From Streptococcus infantis SK970 (GTDB taxonomy: Bacteria > Bacillota > Bacilli > Lactobacillales > Streptococcaceae), in assembly GCA_000223255.2 (NCBI GenBank), contig AFUT01000001.1, forward strand, positions 186,001 to 250,000: a DNA stretch of 64,000 nucleotides. The letters are read 5' to 3'. Both the position numbers and the translations under genes were made by a program. Each line of letters begins with the position of its first letter. Positions within the stretch are counted from its first letter, which is position 1. This document shows positions 17,744 to 25,499 of this stretch, piece by piece. The notes under the pieces are model-generated. The model worked only from the letters and a program-made list of their open reading frames with translations. It did not search any database and was not told where the DNA came from.

Positions 17744-18144
17744 TTTTTCTTTTGCATTGTTTTGTAAATCTTTCTAAAACGTTGTTTTTACAACGTTTTT
17801 TATTTTATTCTTTGGTATTCTTTTGCAAAAAAAGAATACAACATTTTGTTGTATCCTAAATATTAAATCAAGTCCTGAATTTTCTTAAGTTTTTATCATA
17901 TTTTCTGTTATAATTAAGGTGCCTTAAGAAAAATAATGAAAAAACTAAATGTTTTTCATATAGTTTTCATTTTTTGTGTTATAATTAAGGTGCCTTAAGA
18001 AAAATATTAAGGTACCTTAAGAAAAATAATGAAAAAACTAAATGTTTTTCATATAGTTTTCATTGTTTTAATAGTTTAAAGTCAATCTTATTTTTCTCTA
18101 ATAGAAAATAATGAAAAAGTAGGTTTAGAAAGAGGTAAGTATCT
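17744..18144 (+). promoter_or_regulatory. mntH promoter region: tandem-duplicated promoter with three palindromic operators
   Basis: This 400-base non-coding stretch holds the ssrA terminator and then a partially duplicated regulatory module. Palindrome TTAAGGTGCCTTAA occurs at 17913-17926 and 17985-17998, and a perfect variant, TTAAGGTACCTTAA, at 18007-18020. Each of the first two directly overlaps the last base of a TATAAT box (17908-17913 and 17980-17985), 72 bases apart. About 45 bases following the first and third palindromes are repeated nearly exactly and can fold (ATGAAAA/TTTTCAT). The palindrome resembles DtxR/MntR-family operators, fitting a manganese or iron transporter gene downstream. 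Confidence 0.7.
17776..17800 (+). terminator. Terminator of ssrA
   Basis: AAAACGTTG pairs with CAACGTTTT around a 6-base loop, followed by T residues. Confidence 0.85.
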
Positions 18145-19478
18145 ATGTCTTCTCATAAAAAAGTGTCACTCTCTGAGATTAATCAATCTATCGATACTCC
18201 AAATAACAATCATTTCTGGCAAAATTTAAAGGCCTTTTTAGGTCCGGGTGCTCTTGTCGCAGTTGGTTATATGGATCCAGGAAACTGGATTACCAGTGTA
18301 GTCGGTGGTGCTTCCTATAAGTATAGTCTCTTGTTTGTTATCTTGATTTCATCTCTCATTGCCATGCAACTTCAGCAGATGGCAGGAAAGCTTGGGATTG
18401 TAACCCAGATGGACCTGGCTCAAGCAACGGCTCATCATTCACCTAAATGGCTTCGTTATAGTCTATGGGTGATTTTAGAATTAGCCTTGATGGCGACAGA
18501 TCTGGCAGAAGTTCTAGGTTCAGCGATTGCTCTCAATCTTCTCTTTAAGATTCCGATTATGATAGCAATTCTCTTGACCGTGTTGGATGTTTTTCTCTTA
18601 TTGCTTCTGATGAAATTTGGCTTTAAGAAGATTGAAGCTATTGTGACAACACTGATTTTAACCATTCTAGCAATTTTTACCTATCTTGTAGCTTTGTCAC
18701 ATCCAAGCTTCCAAGGAATCGTTGAGGGTTATCTACCGAATGCAACCTTATTTGAAAGTCCCTTGCCAGGGCATGAAAGTCAATTAACCTTGGCACTAGG
18801 GATCGTGGGAGCAACGGTTATGCCCCATAACCTCTATTTGCATTCTTCCTTGTCTCAAACTCGGAAAATCAATCACAAGGACAAGAATGATGTTCGAAAA
18901 GCCGTGCGCTTTATGACCTGGGATTCAAATCTCCAATTATCCTTGGCCTTTGTGGTTAACTCCCTTCTATTAATTCTCGGGGCGGCTCTCTTTTTCGGCC
19001 ATGCATCTGAGATTTCTGCCTTCTCTCAAATGTATAATGCCTTGCAGGATTCTACTATTGCAGGAGCTATAGCTAGCTCGACCTTATCAACCTTGTTTGC
19101 CTTGGCTTTATTAGCCAGTGGTCAAAATTCGACAATTACGGGTACCTTGACTGGACAAATCGTTATGGAAGGTTTCTTACATATGAGATTGCCACAATGG
19201 TTTATTCGTTTGGCGACACGCCTCTTTGCCTTGTTGCCTGTCATGATTGTAGCCATTCTGTTTGGTCATCAGGAAAAACCTTAGATCAGTTATTGGTCTA
19301 TTCACAGGTCTTTCTTTCTATCGCTCTTCCATTTTCAATTTTTCCTTTGATTTATCTAACTTCTAAGAAATCACTGATGGGAGAATTTACCAATGCCAAG
19401 TGGAATACCATTCTTGGTTATATTGTTTCCATTATCTTAACTATTCTCAATGTGAAATTGCTATTTGATATTTTTTAA
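18145..19478 (+). pseudogene. mntH: Nramp family divalent metal transporter (MntH-like), frameshifted near the C-terminus
   Basis: A proton-coupled Mn/Fe importer of the Nramp family. The metal-site motifs are YMDPGNWITS in helix 1 and GATVMPHNLYLHS in helix 6, and about eleven hydrophobic helices are visible. At FGHQEK the frame is lost in an A5 run (19274-19278). One extra A gives KTLDQLLVYSQVFLSIALP and the last two helices, ending at 19476-19478. As written, the protein stops at 19284, lacking those helices. The start ATG at 18145 follows AAAGAGGTAAG. It stands alone behind palindromic operators, so metal-dependent repression is likely. Confidence 0.85.
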
Positions 19479-19510
19479 AAAGGTCATCCTCGTTCTATTG
19501 CTAACATATA

Positions 19511-19544
19511 AAAAAGATACCCAAGATTTCTTGGGTATCTTTTT
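19511..19544. terminator. Bidirectional terminator between mntH and tRNA-Ser
   Basis: AAAAAGATACCCAAG pairs perfectly with CTTGGGTATCTTTTT around a 4-base loop, serving convergent units. Confidence 0.9.
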
Positions 19545-19553
19545 GAAAATAAA

Positions 19554-19641
19554 CGGAAGACATGGGATTCGAACCCACGCACGCTTTAACACGCCTACCG
19601 CGTTTCCAACACGGCCTCTTAAGCCTCTTGAGTAATCTTCC
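19554..19641 (-). tRNA. tRNA-Ser (GGA anticodon)
   Basis: On the minus strand the 88-base RNA starts GGAAGAT and ends with the complementary GTCTTCC plus discriminator G. The T arm contains GGTTCGAATCC, and the long variable arm typical of class II tRNAs is present. The anticodon loop reads TTGGAAA, giving GGA, which reads UCC/UCU serine codons. CCA is not encoded. Confidence 0.95.
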
Positions 19642-19742
19642 ATTCTTTACTAACCTAGTCTACCATAAAGCCTTCTTTCTTGCAAATTTATTTGAAGTTG
19701 AAGAGGCGGTGATAGAAAGTGAAAGAAAATGATAAAAAATGC

Positions 19743-19770
19743 TTGACTTTGATATTTTTTATGATAGAAT
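19743..19770 (+). promoter_or_regulatory. Promoter of fruRKA
   Basis: TTGACT (19743-19748), 16-base spacer, TAGAAT (19765-19770). Confidence 0.75.
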
Positions 19771-19775
19771 ATAAA

Positions 19776-19790
19776 ATGTAATCGTTAACA
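19776..19790 (+). promoter_or_regulatory. cre (CcpA) site in the fruRKA leader
   Basis: ATGTAATCGTTAACA matches the cre consensus WTGNAANCGNWNNCW at every defined position. It lies just downstream of the -10 box and touches the AGGAGG ribosome site, a position suited to repression by roadblock when glucose is present. Confidence 0.75.
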
Positions 19791-19802
19791 GGAGGTAGGT
19801 TT

Positions 19803-20543
19803 ATGCTAAAAACTGAACGAAAACAGGTGATATTAGAAGAATTGAGTAAGCATAAAATTGTCTCGCTAGAGAAATTAGTAGGCTTGTTAGATACTTCAGA
19901 ATCAACAGTTAGACGTGATTTGGATGAATTGGAGTCTGAAAATAAACTTCGTCGAGTACATGGGGGAGCTGAGTTGCCTCACTCCTTGCAAGAAGAAGAA
20001 ACCATTCAAGAAAAATCTGTCAAAAACCTTCAAGAGAAGAAGTTGATTGCTCAAAAGGCAGCTTCCCTCATCAAAGAAAAAGATGTTATCTTTGTGGATG
20101 CAGGAAGTACGACAGCCTTTCTCATTTCGGAATTGGAGAGAAAAGACATTACTGTTGTAACTAACTCCATTCACCATGCGGTACAATTAGTGGATAAGCA
20201 AATTCCGACAGTCATTATTGGTGGTGGTGTTAAAATGACAACTGATGCCAGTATCGGAGGAGTAGCTCTCAATCAGATTAACCAGCTTCACTTTGACCGT
20301 GCCTTTATTGGAATGAATGGTGTAGATGAAGGTTACTTTACAACTCCAGATATGGAGGAGGGCGCAGTCAAGCGAGCTATCTTAGAAAATGCTAAACAGA
20401 CATATGTTCTAGCAGATTCATCCAAGATTGGTCAGTCTTGTTTTGCTAAGGTGGCTCCTATAAAACGTGCTATTGTCATTACAAGCAAGGGTCACGAGCT
20501 CTTGTCAGCTATCAAAGAGAAAACGGAGGTAATAGAAGTATGA
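19803..20543 (+). CDS. fruR: DeoR-family fructose operon repressor
   Basis: A 246-residue DeoR-type regulator: N-terminal helix-turn-helix (RKQVILEELSKHKIVSLEKL, then TSESTVRRDLDELESENKLRRVHGGA) and a C-terminal sugar-phosphate-sensing domain (VDAGSTTAFLISEL, VTNSIHHAV, FIGMNGVDEGYFTTPDMEEGAVK). Its effector in this setting is expected to be fructose 1-phosphate made by FruA. AGGAGG lies 7 bases before the ATG. It overlaps fruK by 4 bases as the first gene of the fructose operon. Confidence 0.93.
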   Translation: MLKTERKQVILEELSKHKIVSLEKLVGLLDTSESTVRRDLDELESENKLRRVHGGAELPHSLQEEETIQEKSVKNLQEKKLIAQKAASLIKEKDVIFVDAGSTTAFLISELERKDITVVTNSIHHAVQLVDKQIPTVIIGGGVKMTTDASIGGVALNQINQLHFDRAFIGMNGVDEGYFTTPDMEEGAVKRAILENAKQTYVLADSSKIGQSCFAKVAPIKRAIVITSKGHELLSAIKEKTEVIEV

Positions 20544-21451
20544 TTTATACAGTCACACTCAATCCATCTATAGACTACATTGTCCGTTTGGACAAAGTGG
20601 AAGTTGGTAGTGTCAATCGTATGGATAGTGATGATAAGTTTGCTGGTGGTAAAGGGATCAATGTTAGTCGTGTCTTGAAGCGTTTGGATATTCCGAATAC
20701 AGCGACTGGCTTCATCGGAGGTTTTACTGGTAAATTTATCACAGATACTTTAGCTGAAGAACAAATTGAAACGCGATTTGTTCAAGTAGCAGAAGATACG
20801 CGTATCAACGTCAAGATTAAAGCAGATCAAGAAACAGAAATAAACGGAACTGGTCCTAGTGTTGAACCAGAGAAACTTGAAGAGTTGAAAGCTATTCTTT
20901 CGAGTTTAACAGCAGAAGATACAGTTGTCTTTGCGGGTTCGAGTGCTAAAAACTTAGGCAATGTCATCTACAAGGATTTGATTGCTTTGACTCGTCAAAC
21001 AGGCGCTCAAGTGGTTTGTGACTTTGAAGGTCAGACCTTGATTGATAGTTTGGATTATCAACCTCTTTTGGTCAAACCAAACAATCATGAACTTGGAGCT
21101 ATCTTTGGAGTGAAACTCGAAAGCTTAGATGAGATAGAGAAATATGCTCGAGAATTGCTGACAAAAGGTGCTCAAAACGTTATTATTTCTATGGCTGGCG
21201 ATGGAGCCCTTTTGGTAACATCAGAGGGAGCATACTTTGCTAAACCTATCAAGGGGACCGTTAAAAACTCAGTGGGTGCTGGTGACTCTATGGTTGCTGG
21301 ATTTACTGGTGAATTTGTTAAATCAAAAGATGCAGTAGAAGCCTTCAAGTGGGGAGTGGCATGTGGATCAGCAACCACATTCTCAGATGATTTAGCAACT
21401 GCAGCATTTATTAAAGAAACTTATGAAAAAGTTGAGGTAGAAAAAAGATGA
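20540..21451 (+). CDS. fruK: 1-phosphofructokinase
   Basis: FruK phosphorylates fructose 1-phosphate to fructose 1,6-bisphosphate. The 303 residues show the PfkB/ribokinase family motifs: FAGGKGINVSRVL near the N-terminus and VKNSVGAGDSMVAGFTGEF at the C-terminus with the catalytic Asp. VKPNNHELGAIFG is a further family block. It overlaps the stop of fruR (ATGA-type) and the start of fruA by 4 bases each, so the three proteins are translationally coupled. Confidence 0.95.
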   Translation: MIYTVTLNPSIDYIVRLDKVEVGSVNRMDSDDKFAGGKGINVSRVLKRLDIPNTATGFIGGFTGKFITDTLAEEQIETRFVQVAEDTRINVKIKADQETEINGTGPSVEPEKLEELKAILSSLTAEDTVVFAGSSAKNLGNVIYKDLIALTRQTGAQVVCDFEGQTLIDSLDYQPLLVKPNNHELGAIFGVKLESLDEIEKYARELLTKGAQNVIISMAGDGALLVTSEGAYFAKPIKGTVKNSVGAGDSMVAGFTGEFVKSKDAVEAFKWGVACGSATTFSDDLATAAFIKETYEKVEVEKR

Positions 21452-23403
21452 AAATTCAAGATTTATTAAGAAAAGACGTCATGTTGCTCGATTTACAAGC
21501 AACTGAAAAAATAGCAGTTATTGAAGAAATGATTCATAACTTGGTTGAACACGGATACGTGACAGATTTTGAAACCTTTAAAGAAGGAATCTTGGCTCGT
21601 GAAGCTTTGACTTCTACAGGTTTGGGTGACGGTATCGCAATGCCTCACAGCAAAAATGCTGCAGTTAAGGAAGCGACTGTTCTATTTGCTAAGTCAAACA
21701 AGGGTGTTGACTACGAAAGTTTAGACGGGCAACCAACTGACCTTTTCTTTATGATTGCAGCTCCAGAAGGTGCTAATGATACGCATTTGGCTGCCTTGGC
21801 AGAATTGTCTCAATACTTGATGAAAGACGGATTTGCTGATAAACTTCGTCAAGTAACATCAGCTGACCAAGTCATCGAGCTTTTTGACCAAGCTTCAGAA
21901 AAAGCTCAAGAGCCGGTACAAGTTGCTGCAAATGAATCTGGTGACTTTATCGTTGCTGTAACTGCTTGTACAACAGGAATTGCCCACACATACATGGCCC
22001 AAGAAGCTCTTCAAAAAGTGGCTGCAGAAATGGGTGTTGGTATCAAGGTTGAAACCAATGGTGCTAGCGGTGTTGGCAATAAATTGACAGCAGAAGATAT
22101 TCGTAAGGCTAAAGCTGTCATAATCGCTGCGGATAAAGCAGTTGAGATGGACCGTTTTGATGGCAAACCATTGGTCAATCGTCCAGTTGCAGACGGTATC
22201 CGTAAGACAGAATAGTTGATTAACTTGGCTCTTTCTGGAAATGCTGAAGTCTACCGTGCTGCTAACGGAGCACAAGCTTCAACAGCATCTAACGAAAAAC
22301 AAAGTCTGGGTGGTGCCTTCTACAAACACTTGATGAGTGGTGTATCACAAATGTTGCCATTCGTTATCGGTGGTGGTATCATGATTGCCCTTGCCTTCTT
22401 GATTGACGGTGCTATGGGTGTGCCAAATGATAGCCTTGGAAATCTTGGGTCTTACCACGAGCTAGCTTCTATGTTCATGAAAATCGGTGGTTCAGCTTTT
22501 GGTTTGATGCTTCCAGTATTTGCTGGATATGTTGCTTACTCAATCGCTGAAAAACCAGGTTTGGTAGCCGGTTTCGTAGCTGGTGCTATCGCTAAAGAAG
22601 GTTATGCCTTTGGTAAAATCCCTTATGCTCAGGGTGGTGAAGCAACTTCAGCTCTTGCAGGAGTATCATCAGGTTTCCTTGGAGCCCTCGTAGGTGGATT
22701 TATCGCAGGTGCCTTGGTGCTCTTGGTTAAGAAATACGTGAAGGTTCCTCGCTCACTTGAAGGTGCTAAATCAATCCTTCTCTTGCCACTTTTTGGAACA
22801 ATCTTGACAGGTTTTGTCATGCTAGCTGTTAATATCCCAATGGCCGCAATCAATACTGCTATGAATAACTTCCTTGGTGGTCTTGGAGGAGGTTCAGCTG
22901 TCCTTCTTGGTCTTGTCCTTGGTGGAATGATGGCTGTCGATATGGGTGGACCTGTCAATAAAGCAGCCTACGTCTTTGGTACTGGTACTCTTGCAGCAAC
23001 AGTGGCAACAGGTGGTTCAGTAGCCATGGCAGCAGTTATGGCTGGAGGAATGGTTCCACCACTTGCAATCTTTGTAGCAACACTTCTCTTCAAGAATAAA
23101 TTTACCAAAGAAGAACGTAACTCTGGTTTGACGAACATTGTTATGGGCTTGTCATTCATCACTGAAGGTGCGATTCCATTTGGTGCAGCAGACCCAGCCC
23201 GTGCTATCCCAAGCTTTATCCTTGGTTCAGCGGTAGCAGGTGGACTCGTTGGTCTTGCAAATATCAAACTCATGGCTCCTCACGGAGGAATCTTCGTTAT
23301 CGCCCTTACTTCAAACGCTCTTCTCTATATTGTCTCTGTCTTGGTAGGAGCACTTGTCAGTGGTGTAGTTTACGGTTACCTACGTAAACCTATAGAAAAA
23401 TAA
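21448..23403 (+). pseudogene. fruA: PTS fructose transporter IIABC, interrupted by an in-frame TAG
   Basis: FruA imports fructose and phosphorylates it to fructose 1-phosphate. The IIA domain (active His in IAMPHSKN) is followed by IIB (active Cys in VAVTACTTGIAHTYMA), then IIC with many membrane helices (LPFVIGGGIMIALAFLIDGA, MAVDMGGPVNKAAY). The two parts are in the same frame, separated only by TAG at 22213-22215 in the IIB-IIC linker. The context is RKTE-stop-LINLALSG, where relatives have a Glu codon, so GAG to TAG is the simplest change. No ribosome site precedes the TTG after the stop. Unlike the other breaks here, this is a substitution, not a homopolymer indel. Confidence 0.88.
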
Positions 23404-23417
23404 TCACAAATAGATTC

Positions 23418-23452
23418 AAATGACTGAACACGAAAGTGGGCAGTCATTTTTT
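23418..23452 (+). terminator. Terminator after fruA (copy 1 of a duplicated hairpin)
   Basis: AAATGACTG pairs with CAGTCATTT around ACACGAAAGTGGG, followed by a T tract. The same 35-base sequence, with one internal difference, recurs at 24432-24467. Confidence 0.85.
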
Positions 23453-23459
23453 GTAGTGA

Positions 23460-23488
23460 TTGACAAGGTAATGTTAGGATGATATTCT
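23460..23488 (+). promoter_or_regulatory. Promoter of the 253-residue membrane protein gene
   Basis: TTGACA (23460-23465) and TATTCT (23483-23488) with a 17-base spacer, 47 bases before the start codon. Confidence 0.65.
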
Positions 23489-23534
23489 AAATATGTAATT
23501 CAAATAATTGAAAAATAGTATTGGAGTGTTTTAA

Positions 23535-24296
23535 ATGACTATAAGTAATTTTTTAATAAGTTTAAATTGGCAACATATTGCAGAGTCAATTATCTCTACC
23601 CTCTTTATTTCAAGTATAGTTAGTGGTTTCGGATATTTAGTAACAAAAAGAATTACGAGAGATTTGCGTATTTCTAAAGAAATGAAATCATATGGTTTTA
23701 AAGGTGTAGTTGCAATGAAAACTCATACTTCAAGAGAAATTATGGATTTATGCGATAATGCCGATAGGTTAGATTTGTTTTTTATATCAGGAAGCCAGTT
23801 TTTTTCCAATAATGACTATATTCTAAAATTGGCTATGGATCGTGGGATGAAAATCCGATTTTTATGTTCACAAGTAGATACTGTTTTTTTATCAGATCTT
23901 GAACGTCTTGAAGAAAGAAATAAACAACGAAATTCTGGATCGAAAATTAGTGATGAGATTGAAAAAGTTCTAGAGCTATATGACGAATATCTTAAAAATG
24001 GAAAAATGGAAATCCGCTTCTATTCAACAGAATATCGTCTCCCTTTTATGTTGGTTTATAAAAAGAAAAACAAGAACAATGTGATGACAATAAAGGCCTT
24101 TTTAAGAGTGACTCTTCCGCCATATAATTGGAAGTCTAATTTTGCCTTGATAGGTGAACGTAAAATTACTGAAGAAACTGAATCATCCAAAAGCAATGGA
24201 AGTGAAGTTGATTTCATTTTGATGATGGAAAATCATTTTAATTGTGTATGGGCAGTTGCCAATGATAGACTTGTTGAGAATAATAGTGTAATATAG
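23535..24296 (+). CDS. Membrane-anchored protein of unknown function, PLD-like pattern
   Basis: I do not recognise this 253-residue protein. It has one N-terminal transmembrane helix (about residues 16-37, ESIISTLFISSIVSGFGYLV) and a cytosolic domain. The pattern RLDLFFISGSQFF, then LAMDRGMKIRFLCSQVD, and later GKMEIRFYSTEYRLPFMLV resembles the strand order of phospholipase D-like domains that lack the HKD residues, a fold seen in some sensor and defence proteins; this is inference only. It is AT-richer than its neighbours, has its own promoter and GGAG ribosome site, and sits between two copies of the same terminator, suggesting an insertion between fruA and the HEAT-like gene. Confidence 0.6.
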   Translation: MTISNFLISLNWQHIAESIISTLFISSIVSGFGYLVTKRITRDLRISKEMKSYGFKGVVAMKTHTSREIMDLCDNADRLDLFFISGSQFFSNNDYILKLAMDRGMKIRFLCSQVDTVFLSDLERLEERNKQRNSGSKISDEIEKVLELYDEYLKNGKMEIRFYSTEYRLPFMLVYKKKNKNNVMTIKAFLRVTLPPYNWKSNFALIGERKITEETESSKSNGSEVDFILMMENHFNCVWAVANDRLVENNSVI

Positions 24297-24431
24297 AGTC
24301 TGAGTACAGAGATTAAGACTTTAATAGTAGCTAATCCTGGAATTTTCATTAGGAAATATATTTGATAAAGATTTACTATTCCCATAATTAGCTGTAGAGT
24401 TATAATAAATACCCTAGGTTATGAAACTTGA

Positions 24432-24467
24432 AAATGACTGAACACTAAAGTGGGCAGTCATTTTTTT
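24432..24467 (+). terminator. Terminator, copy 2 of the duplicated hairpin
   Basis: AAATGACTG / CAGTCATTT stem and T7 tract, nearly identical to 23418-23452 (ACACTAAAG instead of ACACGAAAG in the loop). Confidence 0.85.
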
Positions 24468-24580
24468 GATAATGGAGTTAGGAAGACAGGTTTTTAAAGT
24501 GATATAATAGAGGTAAATCTTAGAGAATTTAAATGATAGAACGCTATAGTTCTACAAATACCTTGGAGGAGATAAGTATC

Positions 24581-25369
24581 ATGAATGATTCAAGAAAAGA
24601 AGGAGTTGACAAGCTAGAAAAGGGACAATTCGGTCGCCAAAGTCTTACAAAAGAAGAGTTACAGAAGGTCTATGCCAGCTTGGTGGAGGAGAGTTTTCCT
24701 GATTCTAAACGAATTCATTTTATAGCTGATTTAGGTAGGAGCCCAGAACTTGCATTTCATTTTGAGCTCATTTGCAAAGATTGGGAGGAAGGAACTGACC
24801 TGAATTTTGAAGCGAGTTTTGACCAGCATGGGCAGGAGGGAATCGATTATTTTTTGGAAATTCTCGATCAAGAGGAAGCGGAGAGTCAACGCGTTTTGAT
24901 TGTATATCTTCTAGCGAAAATCCTTTCCAAAGTAAGACATAGAGATTTTTATGCATCTTCTTGCAAGCAAGTACTTCCTGTTCTAATCTCTCTTTTACCT
25001 AGTTCAGAAGCTTCTAATCGTAGAAAGCTAATCATTGCCCTAGGGTGGATTGGTTCAATAAGTGAGATAGAAATTTTAGGACAACATCTCTTGACTGACC
25101 AAGATGCACTTTGTCGTGCCTGGTCTGCCAGTAGCTTGATGCAATTATCTTTTCATCAAGTTGAAAAAGAAGTCTTGATGGAGAAAATGAAGGGTTTGTT
25201 TGGTGAAGCAATTACAGAAGAAAAGGATTTGCAGGCTTGCGCTCTGATGATAGAAGCAGCCCAGGTATTGTTTGGGAAAAAATGGATTCCTACATCTGCT
25301 GTAGAGAAGTTGGAAATCGAAAAGGTTGAGAAGGCAAGAAAATCAGCAATTAGATTTTTGAAGAAGTAG
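24581..25369 (+). CDS. HEAT-repeat-like protein of unknown function
   Basis: About 262 residues of alpha-helical repeats without membrane segments or signal peptide. RRKLIIALGWIGSISEIEILGQHL and CRAWSASSLMQL look like HEAT/PBS-type helical hairpins, so it is probably a protein-binding scaffold. The frame is open from an ATG at 24533, but TTGGAGGAG lies upstream of the ATG at 24581 (MNDSRKEGVDKLEKGQFGR), which I prefer. A TGATATAAT extended -10 at 24500-24508 is a likely promoter. No function can be assigned. Confidence 0.65.
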   Translation: MNDSRKEGVDKLEKGQFGRQSLTKEELQKVYASLVEESFPDSKRIHFIADLGRSPELAFHFELICKDWEEGTDLNFEASFDQHGQEGIDYFLEILDQEEAESQRVLIVYLLAKILSKVRHRDFYASSCKQVLPVLISLLPSSEASNRRKLIIALGWIGSISEIEILGQHLLTDQDALCRAWSASSLMQLSFHQVEKEVLMEKMKGLFGEAITEEKDLQACALMIEAAQVLFGKKWIPTSAVEKLEIEKVEKARKSAIRFLKK

Positions 25370-25427
25370 TGAGACAAGGTTGTTGAAAAATCATATTGAA
25401 TAGAAAATTCAGAAATATCAACGAAAG

Positions 25428-25459
25428 ATGATTGTGTCTAGTAGATGCAGTCATTTTTT
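25428..25459 (+). terminator. Terminator after the HEAT-like gene
   Basis: ATGATTGTGTCTA pairs (with G-U pairs) with AGATGCAGTCAT, followed by T6. Confidence 0.65.
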
Positions 25460-25465
25460 AACCCC

Positions 25466-25493
25466 TCGAAAAGTTTCTGAAATATGATATAAT
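25466..25493 (+). promoter_or_regulatory. Promoter of ftsK, six bases from the start codon
   Basis: A weak TCGAAA (25466-25471), 16-base spacer, and an extended TGATATAAT ending at 25493. The ATG is at 25500, so transcription should begin at or within a base or two of the start codon. Confidence 0.6.
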
Positions 25494-25499
25494 AGAAGC

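Noticed and set aside
17399..17800. A genomic island attached at ssrA
   Set aside because: No integrase and no duplicated ssrA 3' end follow; the next gene is a metal transporter with its own control region.
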